Below are positions 6,137 to 13,926 of a stretch of 29,393 nt of DNA, piece by piece (position 1 is the stretch's first letter; every line of letters begins with the position of its first letter). Both the position numbers and the translations under genes were made by a program. This DNA comes from a virus, in the IMG/VR virus record IMGVR_UViG_3300030109_005078, positions 1 through 29,393 of that record; one strand, written 5' to 3'. The notes beneath the pieces are model-generated. The model was not told where the DNA came from and searched no databases. It saw nothing but the letters and a program-made list of their open reading frames with translations.

Positions 6137-7329
6137 TGTCATATAAAGTAAATCGAGATGATGAACATATCGTCATACCTGATGGCCCGGTAACTGCCCG
6201 AGAAGTCCGTAAGTTGATGAAACAAAAAAAGACTCCTGAGTTCTATGAGTTAGAAGCAGCAGAAGTTATTAATTGTTTTCTCGATGATGAAGATTTACCA
6301 TTTGTTCCTGAAACTGGTGAAAGAGATTATTCTCGATATGGATGGATAGAAGCCCGAATGTTAATTAGTAATAAAGGAGTCGAAGATACTATAATTGCTC
6401 AACCATTGAATTCTGATATTAAAAGATATCCATATCCAAATGAGTATGTGATTATAGCAGAATACTTTGGACAATTTTTTTATACACAAAAAATAAATTT
6501 AAGAAATAGAACCGATACTAATATCGTTCCTGGTCTGAGTAAAACAGCAGGTGCATATTCTCTTGATATAAAAAAAGAAAATTTACCTGTTATTGAAAAT
6601 TCAAATATACGAACACTTAACGCAGAAGAAGGTGATGTAACCTTTGAAGGTAGATTTGGAAATACTATTCGATTGGGTAGTAATGTAAAAGAAATTAAAA
6701 CACAAGATGGTGTAGAAGAAAATACAGGAAAACAAAATTCACCTAATGTGATTATACGAACAGGACAAGGTGTTGAAGAATCTGTGGCAAATAAACCAGT
6801 TAAGGAAGATGTAAATAAAGATAGTTCTTCTTTGTGGATGACCACCGACCAAGTAGTTCCTTTTGAAAGGTCATCCCAAAAGGCACACGGAAAAACAGTT
6901 CCAAATCAATATGATGGAAAACAAATATTAATAAATTCAGATAGAATAGTTTTTAACTCTAAGGTAAATAGTATTCATGCATTTAGTAAAAGTGAAATCA
7001 GTATGGGGGCAGATATAAGGATGAATTTAGAATCACCTATTGTTAATTTAGCAGATAGAATGGCAACACAACCTGCACTTGGTGGAGATATCACAATGGA
7101 TTTGATTGATAAATTATTAAGTTCACTAATCACATTTGCAAATGGAATAGCACCATCGATGGCATCTGTTATTAGTTTTAAAGTTCCAATAGATAATATC
7201 ATAGGACCTTCGATGACCTTAGTATCTGAACTTCAAACATTAAAAACAAGAATGGATGAACCTAAAAGTAGAACCGTATTTGTAGGTAATCCAAATGGAC
7301 CATTTATTGGACCACCAGAGGCATCATAA
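6136..7329 (+). CDS. 5: gp5-like baseplate hub / central spike protein without lysozyme domain
   Basis: A 397-residue protein. Residues about 70-120 (GWIEARMLISN through NEYVIIAEYFGQFFYTQ) look like the OB-fold of gp5/VgrG-type hubs. About 168-205 contain VTFEGRFGNTIRLGS and SPNVIIRTGQG, a block frequent in gp5-like proteins of marine T4-like phages. Residues 264-308 (QILINSDRIVFNSKVNSIHAFSK onward, repeated short strands with Ile/Asn) resemble the beta-helical needle. The T4 lysozyme domain is absent. In T4-like phages this trimer forms the membrane-piercing spike under the tail tube. Overlaps its neighbours at both ends by TAATG, so it is embedded in a coupled operon. Confidence 0.72.
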   Translation: MSYKVNRDDEHIVIPDGPVTAREVRKLMKQKKTPEFYELEAAEVINCFLDDEDLPFVPETGERDYSRYGWIEARMLISNKGVEDTIIAQPLNSDIKRYPYPNEYVIIAEYFGQFFYTQKINLRNRTDTNIVPGLSKTAGAYSLDIKKENLPVIENSNIRTLNAEEGDVTFEGRFGNTIRLGSNVKEIKTQDGVEENTGKQNSPNVIIRTGQGVEESVANKPVKEDVNKDSSSLWMTTDQVVPFERSSQKAHGKTVPNQYDGKQILINSDRIVFNSKVNSIHAFSKSEISMGADIRMNLESPIVNLADRMATQPALGGDITMDLIDKLLSSLITFANGIAPSMASVISFKVPIDNIIGPSMTLVSELQTLKTRMDEPKSRTVFVGNPNGPFIGPPEAS

Positions 7330-8582
7330 TGGCACATAGATGTAAATCGATAGCGGGACAAAGAGTAGTATTGGGACCAGGTGAACCTATTATACCAGGA
7401 TGTGAACTAATAGACGGAAGTGGAATCTTTAGAAGTAAAGAAGAATTTCCATTTATGTTTGCAGTAGTAAATGGTGTTGCGGGTGATAATGGTGCAGTAG
7501 TGATATGGCCCGATACGGGTAATGATTTAATGAAATACGATGAGGGTGATGTTGTTCCTGCAGGAACTATGTTACACGAGGGATGTGTAATTGAAAATGG
7601 GGAAATAAAATGTGCACCATACACCACACAAGATGAATCAACTGCCACAGGTGAAGATGGTGCTGGTGGTAATGATGGTGATGATGGTGAAGAAAAGGGA
7701 TTTTGTGTGGGTTCGGGTAATGTTAATATGCCTTCAAAAGAGGAAAAAGATTTCTTATCCGATATAGCAAATTTTGAAATACCTGATTTACAGGCATTCG
7801 CACTGAGTGGATTTACTGCCAAGATTCAAGAGTTAATGGGTAAGTTAGGACAGGCATTAGGTAAGTTAAATGGTGAAGTAGATAAGATAGTATCAAAGGC
7901 AAAATTAGATCCTGAAGATGTTTGTACTCCTCCAGTAAAAGCTGTTATTAGAAATATGTTAAACATAATGAAACAGCTAATGAAGATAATTCCTATACTC
8001 AAACAGATTATTCAAATTATAAAAATTATTAGAAAAGTAATAAAGATAGTTAAGAAAATTTTAAAGTGGACACCACCATTCATTGTTCCTATTGTTGAAT
8101 CGTTATTAAAAGTATTAGACATAATGGGTTTAGTCGATATGTGTGTTTCAATATTAATAAAAACAGTTGGTAGGTTTACAGCTATAATTCCTATATTACA
8201 AGCACAACTGATGAGTATTCTTGCACAATGTGCGATAGACGCAGGTGGACAACCAGCAAAAACTAAAGAGGAATGTGAGGCACAAGGTGGAACTTGGATA
8301 GACCCGAAAGATTTAGAAGATTTACAAAATATGTATGATCAAATATCATCGGCAGATTTAAATTTAGATAGTGGAGATGAAATAGGATTTTGTTCTATTA
8401 CAGAACACTTAGATAAAGAATCTTGTGAAAAGGCTGGTGGTACTTGGACAGAAATAGATGCAGATTCAAACTTTGATGAAGTAGATACATCGGCACTATC
8501 TAAAGAATTAGCAAAACAAATGGATGAATTGGAAAGATGTTTTTCAAGTCCAGAATTAAACGAATATTTAAGAGGTTTTTAA
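7329..8582 (+). CDS. Unknown structural protein with Ile/Lys amphipathic helix and CxxxGGTW motifs
   Basis: A 417-residue protein not assigned to a family. It has an N-terminal beta-rich, cysteine-containing region (1-95), an acidic Gly/Asp linker (100-125), and a long helical region. Within the helix, residues 210-248 are almost only Ile, Leu, Val, Met and Lys (for example KIIPILKQIIQIIKIIRK), followed by further hydrophobic stretches up to about 300. Two copies of Cys-x3-GG-TW (about 316-323 and 367-374) follow. It lies directly after the gp5-like spike, where some phages encode a tip protein or hub factor, and it could be a membrane-interacting tail protein. Coupled to the gene before it by TAATG. 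Confidence 0.65.
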   Translation: MAHRCKSIAGQRVVLGPGEPIIPGCELIDGSGIFRSKEEFPFMFAVVNGVAGDNGAVVIWPDTGNDLMKYDEGDVVPAGTMLHEGCVIENGEIKCAPYTTQDESTATGEDGAGGNDGDDGEEKGFCVGSGNVNMPSKEEKDFLSDIANFEIPDLQAFALSGFTAKIQELMGKLGQALGKLNGEVDKIVSKAKLDPEDVCTPPVKAVIRNMLNIMKQLMKIIPILKQIIQIIKIIRKVIKIVKKILKWTPPFIVPIVESLLKVLDIMGLVDMCVSILIKTVGRFTAIIPILQAQLMSILAQCAIDAGGQPAKTKEECEAQGGTWIDPKDLEDLQNMYDQISSADLNLDSGDEIGFCSITEHLDKESCEKAGGTWTEIDADSNFDEVDTSALSKELAKQMDELERCFSSPELNEYLRGF

Positions 8583-8599
8583 CAAAGGAGAAAATAACC

Positions 8600-9082
8600 A
8601 TGAAGAAACAAGAACTAATAAAGATAATTGAATTAGTAGTTCGCAAAGAAGTGAAGAAACAGGTAAATGAGATATTTATTAAGGAGAATAAAAAAACTCA
8701 AGAACCATCACTTACTCAATTAGTTTCAGAACCAATCAATGAAGTTGAAACAACACCTAATAAGGAAGTACATTATACAGACAATCAAGAGCTAAATAAA
8801 GTTCTTAATGAAACCAAAGGTGGAGTTCCACAAGGTGAAGGTGGATATGAAACTATGGGTGGTGGAGTTTATGATACTTCAAAGATGAGTGAACTTTTAG
8901 GATATGGTGATTTAGGTGGTGATAAGGAAGTAAAACGAAAAGTAGCAGCAGTAGATACTATTAAAAAGGCTGGTGTGAATGTTGAACAAGTTCCTGACCA
9001 TGTTCAAAACGCATTAACTAAAGATTATTCTAAAGTGATGAAAGCTATTGACCAGAAAAAGGCTGGTGGATACAGACCATAG
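8600..9082 (+). CDS. Conserved phage protein with N-terminal coiled coil
   Basis: A 160-residue protein. I place the start at the ATG at 8600, which has AAAGGAG 9 bases upstream; the open frame reaches back to 8537 inside the previous gene. The N-terminus (KKQELIKIIELVVRKEVKKQ) is a basic amphipathic helix, the middle is Gly-rich (GGVPQGEGGYETMGGGVYD), and the C-terminus is short and helical. Similar small proteins sit among structural genes of marine T4-like phages. No function can be read off. Probably virion-associated or an assembly factor. Confidence 0.7.
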   Translation: MKKQELIKIIELVVRKEVKKQVNEIFIKENKKTQEPSLTQLVSEPINEVETTPNKEVHYTDNQELNKVLNETKGGVPQGEGGYETMGGGVYDTSKMSELLGYGDLGGDKEVKRKVAAVDTIKKAGVNVEQVPDHVQNALTKDYSKVMKAIDQKKAGGYRP

Positions 9083-9091
9083 AGGTAAGTA

Positions 9092-9733
9092 ATGGCATTA
9101 GATAAAAAGTTTTTAAAGTATAAACTTGAAAGAATTAAAAATAAGAGAATTTTTAAAGACCAAGATACTGAAACTAAAATAAGAATAAGAAAAGAAAATG
9201 CACAAGTGGCTGAAGAAGAAGCTGACGCTATACATTCTTATTTGACAGGTGAAGATGAAGTAGATGCTCTTGATAATAAATCTTTTTTAGAAAATAGATT
9301 ACCTGGAAGTTTGTTTTTACATCCAAAATTAACAACACAAGGTAATCAAAAAATGTGGACGGGTGAGATGAACGTGAGACAAGTTCAAACCAATCCTAAA
9401 ACTAAAAAGTCAAAATTATCTGCATTACTTAAAAAATTTAGAACCGTAGCAAAATCTAATTTAGATTCTGCAAAAAGTTTGATAATATTTAAAAGAATTT
9501 TTGATAGTTTAAATCTCGTTTTTAGTCGAGAAGAAATTAAGGTTGATGGTAATATAAACGCACAAGGATATAAAACTATCGTAGATGAATCTGAGTTCGA
9601 AGGTATATCTGATGAATTTCAAATTGCAGATGTAGATTTAGATGATAGCGGTAATATAATACCAACTTCGTATAGAAGAGCAGTAATGATTGTTAAGAAT
9701 GGTTTAATAGTAGAGGTTAGGAGAATAAATTAA
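9092..9733 (+). CDS. Hypothetical protein of the baseplate operon
   Basis: A 213-residue protein with a charged helical N-terminus (Lys/Glu-rich, residues 1-60), a basic middle (TNPKTKKSKLSALLKKFRTV) and a beta-rich C-terminal part. No family recognised. It starts 9 bases after the previous stop, and its own stop overlaps the start of gp25 (TTAATG), so it is made together with the wedge proteins. A minor baseplate role is possible. In T4, gp25 is neighboured by gp53, but I see no similarity strong enough to call it that. Confidence 0.65.
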   Translation: MALDKKFLKYKLERIKNKRIFKDQDTETKIRIRKENAQVAEEEADAIHSYLTGEDEVDALDNKSFLENRLPGSLFLHPKLTTQGNQKMWTGEMNVRQVQTNPKTKKSKLSALLKKFRTVAKSNLDSAKSLIIFKRIFDSLNLVFSREEIKVDGNINAQGYKTIVDESEFEGISDEFQIADVDLDDSGNIIPTSYRRAVMIVKNGLIVEVRRIN

Positions 9734-10161
9734 TGGGAGCAAGAGAAAAAGATTTAAATCCAGATACATTTATCGGATTAAAACTTCCTTTAGGATATTC
9801 CGATAGTGGATATTTTAAACAAACAAAAACCACATTACAACAGGCAAAGTACAATATTATTAATTTAATAAAAACAATTCCTGGTGAAAGACTCGGACAG
9901 CCATCTTTTGGTTCAAATTTACATACTATATTGTTTGAACCGATGAATGAAGATTTTAGTGAGATATTAGAAGATGCAATAAGAACATCAATGTCTACCT
10001 GGTTACCATATATAAATGTTAAAAAAATAGAAATTACTTTTCCAGATCATAATGTCAATCGAGTTGATATAAATATTGATTTTGGATTATCATTTGAACC
10101 TGATAGATTTGGGACAGTTTCGGTAAGTTTTGACCAGTTTGAATCAGCCGTTAAAGAATAG
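9733..10161 (+). CDS. 25: gp25-like baseplate wedge subunit
   Basis: A 142-residue protein matching the GPW/gp25 family in length and motifs: the N-terminal IGLKLPLGYSDSGYF, the helix LQQAKYNIINLIKTIPGERLG, then PSFGSNLHTILFEP (about residues 57-70), which is the family signature, and a C-terminal strand-rich part. gp25 is the sheath-initiator wedge protein at the inner baseplate, where the first sheath ring docks. It stands immediately before gp6, the same order seen in many contractile phages and related injection machines. This is one of the safest calls in the window. Confidence 0.93.
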   Translation: MGAREKDLNPDTFIGLKLPLGYSDSGYFKQTKTTLQQAKYNIINLIKTIPGERLGQPSFGSNLHTILFEPMNEDFSEILEDAIRTSMSTWLPYINVKKIEITFPDHNVNRVDINIDFGLSFEPDRFGTVSVSFDQFESAVKE

Positions 10162-10171
10162 GAGAACGTAA

Positions 10172-12109
10172 ATGGCTACTAAAAGAGTTAGTAAAGAAGT
10201 AAAATATTTAAACAAAGATTTCTCTGGATTTAGAGATGGGTTATTAGAATTTGCCAAAACATATTTTCCAAATACATACAATGATTTTAACGAATCAGAT
10301 CCGGGTATGATGTTTATTGAAATGGCATCTTATGTCGGTGATACCTTGTCTTATTATATGGATGAACAATTTAAAGAAAGTATGTTAGCTTTTGCAGAAG
10401 AAAAGAAAACAATATATGAAATGGCTCAAGGTTACGGATATAAACCAAGATTGTCATCTCCTGCTACGGTTATGGTAGATGTTTTTCAAACCGTACCTGC
10501 GATGGAAGCATCTAATGCAATTACAAAACTAAGAGATCCAAACGAAGATTATTGTATGAATGTTTTAGCAGGAATGGAAATAACATCAGATAACGGAACT
10601 GTATTTAGAACAATAGATGATGTAGTATTTAGTGATTCGAGTTCAATGAGTCCAAGACAACAAGATATATTTGAAGTTGATGATGAACAAAATGTTACAA
10701 AGTGGTTATTAAAAAAACAAGCAAAGGCAGTTAGTGGAACTATTGTTACGGAACAAATTTCATTTGGGGCAGCAGAAAAGTATAAAAGAGTAGCTTTAGA
10801 AAATAGTCCTGTGTTAGAAATTATTTCAGTAACGGATAGTGATAATAACAAATACTATGAAGTTCCATTTTTAGCACAAGATACGGTATATGCAGATTTT
10901 CAAAACAATACAAAAAATTCTCCTGATTTGGTAGATGGTAGAAATTTTGCACCATTTCTTTTAAAACTTGTAAAAACAAACAGAAGATTTAAAACTCATA
11001 TAAGAACAGATGGTAAAACAGAAATGAGATTTGGTTCAGGAACATCAACAAGTAGTGATGAAGAAATAATTCCAAACCCAAGTTCAGTTGGTTCTAATTT
11101 ACCAGGAACACCAAGTTTTCTCGATACTAATTTTGATCCTGCAAACTTTTTAAATACGGCAACATATGGTCAATGTCCAACTGATACTACACTTACTATT
11201 AAATATTCTTATGGTGGTGGTGTAGATGATAATGTAACCTCAGATACAATTGATAATGTCACACGAGATACTTCTGAATTTGATAGTTCAAAAACTTTAG
11301 ATACAAATTTAAGAAGTATAACCCAAAATTCATTAGCAGTATCAAACCCACAACCAGCAGCTGGAGGTGGTGGTTCAGAAACCATAGAAGAAGTAAGAGT
11401 AAATGCCTTAGCTTATTTTCAAGCACAAGGAAGAGCGGTAACTAAGGATGATTTTATAACTCGTGTGTATTCATTACCAGCTAAATATGGTAATATAGCA
11501 AAAGTTTTTATTTTACAAGATGAACAAGTTGCAGCCGTAGGACAGAATGAAGCAGACAAAGACTTTCAAGCTAATCCTTTAGCATTAAATATGTATATGT
11601 TGGGTTATGATAATACAAGAAACTTAGTTCCGTTAAATAACGCAGTCAAAGAAAACATACAAGTTTATTTAAGTCAGTATAGAATGATGACAGATGCAAT
11701 TCAACTTAAAGATGCCTATGTTTGTAATATAGGTCTTGATTTTGCAATTTATACTAAACGAGGATTTAATAAAAATGAAGTATTATTAAATTGTGTTTCT
11801 GTATTAAAAGAATATTTTAAAACCGATAAATGGCAAATCAATCAACCTATTGTTTTGGCAGATGTAGTATCTGAAGTGTTATCGGTAGAAGGAGTTGCAA
11901 CATTAGTTAAACCGAGAGAGGATAGTACAGAATTAATTCTTGTTAGTAATCGTTATGGAACGGTAGCTGGTAGAACTTATTCAGATAACATATACGACAT
12001 AACATCTGCAACTTTTAATAGTGTAGTTTATCCATCAACTGATCCTGCAATATTTGAAATTAAATATCCTGATATAGATATCAGAGGTAGAGTAATGGGA
12101 GACTTATAA
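10172..12109 (+). CDS. 6: gp6-like baseplate wedge protein
   Basis: A 645-residue protein of the T4 gp6 / gpJ wedge class, close to T4 gp6 in length (660 residues). The N-terminal part contains FNESDPGMMFIEMASYVGD and a following helix with MDEQFKESM (residues 39-71), typical of the family. A second typical block is about residues 403-436 (EEVRVNALAYFQAQGRAVTK). A small Ser/Pro-rich loop lies at about 290-320. gp6 dimers link neighbouring wedges and form the core ring of the baseplate. AGGAG precedes the start; the end overlaps the next gene by TAATG. Order gp25-gp6 supports the call. Confidence 0.92.
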   Translation: MATKRVSKEVKYLNKDFSGFRDGLLEFAKTYFPNTYNDFNESDPGMMFIEMASYVGDTLSYYMDEQFKESMLAFAEEKKTIYEMAQGYGYKPRLSSPATVMVDVFQTVPAMEASNAITKLRDPNEDYCMNVLAGMEITSDNGTVFRTIDDVVFSDSSSMSPRQQDIFEVDDEQNVTKWLLKKQAKAVSGTIVTEQISFGAAEKYKRVALENSPVLEIISVTDSDNNKYYEVPFLAQDTVYADFQNNTKNSPDLVDGRNFAPFLLKLVKTNRRFKTHIRTDGKTEMRFGSGTSTSSDEEIIPNPSSVGSNLPGTPSFLDTNFDPANFLNTATYGQCPTDTTLTIKYSYGGGVDDNVTSDTIDNVTRDTSEFDSSKTLDTNLRSITQNSLAVSNPQPAAGGGGSETIEEVRVNALAYFQAQGRAVTKDDFITRVYSLPAKYGNIAKVFILQDEQVAAVGQNEADKDFQANPLALNMYMLGYDNTRNLVPLNNAVKENIQVYLSQYRMMTDAIQLKDAYVCNIGLDFAIYTKRGFNKNEVLLNCVSVLKEYFKTDKWQINQPIVLADVVSEVLSVEGVATLVKPREDSTELILVSNRYGTVAGRTYSDNIYDITSATFNSVVYPSTDPAIFEIKYPDIDIRGRVMGDL

Positions 12110-13620
12110 TGCATTATTTTGAGTTCGCAGAAAAAGATGCCACTTTATATGAAGTAAGTAAAAGTATGAATACAGGACTCGATGAAATTATCGAGGTTAG
12201 AAAAGATATGAATTCTGATGGTACGATTGTCAATGTATCAAGAGGATTAATTAAATTTAATTTAAATTATATTTCAGAATCTATCTCATCAGGTTTAATT
12301 ACTTCATCATCAAGAACAAGATTTGTATTAAACTTATACGATGCAAATTCAGAAGAATTGAATGTATCTCAAAAATTATATGCATACCCAATTAGTCAAT
12401 CTTGGGAAATGGGTTCTGGTAGAGCACAGGCAAATCCAATAATTGAAGATGGGTGTAGTTGGAATTTCAGAGATGGTTCTACAATAGCAACTACTTGGAA
12501 AGGTTCAACAAGTACATTGGTTGGTAATACATTTGCAAGTGGAACTTTTACTATAAACAATGGAAATTATCAAAGTCAAGAATTAAATATTGGTGGAGTA
12601 GATTTTGTATTTATAAGTGGTTCGGTTTACAATAACAGTTCAACCGAAATTTATATATCTTCGGGTTCAACAACTGGTAGTTCGATTAACAATTTAAGAG
12701 ATGCCATTAATAATAGTGGTTCTTTACATGGATTAGCAATTTCAGCAAGTGTTGATTCTACTTCAGGTGATGTTTTGGTGTTATCAGGAAGTGAAAAAGG
12801 AACAGCATCAAATCTTTCAGCACTATCTTCATCAGGATTATTTGTGTTCGGTAACGGAACGACAGCACTTGCGGGTGGAACTGATATAACCACCACACTA
12901 TCAGCACATGGGGGAACTTGGTATAGTGGAAGTGGATATGAAGCACATCAAAATTTTACACACGAACCATCCGATGTTAGAATGGATGTAACCGATATTG
13001 TTTGGAATTGGGTAGATGGTAGAATTCCTAATGAGGGTTTTATGTTAAAGAGAAGTGGTAGTGGAGACAATTCCGATTCTAATGTAGAAGAAGGAAATAC
13101 AACACGATATGGTAATTTTATTTTCTTTGGTAGGGATACACATACAATTTATCAACCAAAGTTAGAAGTTATTTGGGATGATTCCACTTGGTCAACTGGT
13201 TCATTAAGTCCATTGACTTCTGCTAATTTAGAAGATATGGTTTTGTATATGAGAGGATTACGACCTGAATATAAAGAAAAATCAAAAGTAAAATTTAGAG
13301 TTACGGGTAGAGAAAGATATCCTGAAAAAACATACTCTACAAGTGGATATGATACTGGATACACAACAGTAAAATATTTACCAAGTGGAAGTACTTTTTA
13401 TGAAATTAAAGATGCATACACCGAAGAAGTAATTGTTCCGTTTGGAACGGGTTCAATTGTTAGTTGTGATTCAACAGGAAATTATTTTAACCTTTGGATG
13501 GATGGATTACAAGCAGAAAGATTTTATAGAATAAATTATAAGGTTGTTAGTGGTAGTGGAACTGCAGATGAAACAGTAGAATTCTACGATGAAAAACATT
13601 CCTTTAAAGTAGTGAGATAA
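12109..13620 (+). CDS. Baseplate-associated DNRLRE-type protein with inserted domain
   Basis: A 503-residue protein. Residues about 40-120 and 283-360 together look like one DNRLRE-type beta domain: it closes with DVRMDVTDIVWNWVDG, NEGFMLKR and YQPKLEVIWDD, the usual end of that fold. Between them, about residues 130-265, sits a Ser/Gly/Thr-rich insertion whose pattern (LNIGGVDFVFISG, then INNLRDAINNSG, then DVLVLSGSEKG) resembles flagellin-hook IN domains. The last 130 residues are beta-rich. Position after gp6 corresponds to gp7/gp8 in T4, but there is no direct resemblance. Likely a wedge-peripheral or fibre-attachment protein. Coupled to gp6 by TAATG. Confidence 0.7.
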   Translation: MHYFEFAEKDATLYEVSKSMNTGLDEIIEVRKDMNSDGTIVNVSRGLIKFNLNYISESISSGLITSSSRTRFVLNLYDANSEELNVSQKLYAYPISQSWEMGSGRAQANPIIEDGCSWNFRDGSTIATTWKGSTSTLVGNTFASGTFTINNGNYQSQELNIGGVDFVFISGSVYNNSSTEIYISSGSTTGSSINNLRDAINNSGSLHGLAISASVDSTSGDVLVLSGSEKGTASNLSALSSSGLFVFGNGTTALAGGTDITTTLSAHGGTWYSGSGYEAHQNFTHEPSDVRMDVTDIVWNWVDGRIPNEGFMLKRSGSGDNSDSNVEEGNTTRYGNFIFFGRDTHTIYQPKLEVIWDDSTWSTGSLSPLTSANLEDMVLYMRGLRPEYKEKSKVKFRVTGRERYPEKTYSTSGYDTGYTTVKYLPSGSTFYEIKDAYTEEVIVPFGTGSIVSCDSTGNYFNLWMDGLQAERFYRINYKVVSGSGTADETVEFYDEKHSFKVVR

Positions 13621-13623
13621 AAA

Positions 13624-13926
13624 ATGCCATATTCAAAAGATGAGTTATCAAATCTTCCATTCTATCAAGAAATTACTTCTCAGGATGAGAGAAGATACTT
13701 AGAAATGATAGGAAAACAAACTGAAAACGGAATAGTGGAAGATGGAGTTTTACGAGACAAAAAATCTCGTAAAGTTATTTTATTTGAAAACATAATCCCC
13801 AATGAGGGAACAGATGGTACGAGTTTTCCTGCAAATCATAAAATTCAATATCAAGATGGATACTTCAAATATGAAGAAAACGAAGAAACAAGTAAAATAA
13901 TCAAAAGAGAATTTACGGAATTCTAA
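13624..13926 (+). CDS. Small hypothetical baseplate-operon protein
   Basis: A 100-residue, acidic protein with no recognised family. It starts 3 bases after the stop of the previous gene and its own stop overlaps the start of the giant gene (TAATG), so it is tightly packed and almost certainly translated. It starts PYSKDELSNLPFYQEITSQD and has a beta-rich second half. It may be a connector or chaperone for the 2277-residue protein that follows; this rests only on position. Confidence 0.65.
   Translation: MPYSKDELSNLPFYQEITSQDERRYLEMIGKQTENGIVEDGVLRDKKSRKVILFENIIPNEGTDGTSFPANHKIQYQDGYFKYEENEETSKIIKREFTEF

Noticed and set aside
7304-7822. 172-codon minus-strand frame
   Set aside because: Antisense to the gene at 7329, Ser/Pro-rich low-information translation, no start signal.
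8537-8599. Upstream ATG as start of the gene at 8600
   Set aside because: It lies inside the previous gene; ATG 8600 has AAAGGAG and gives a sequence starting with a typical helix.
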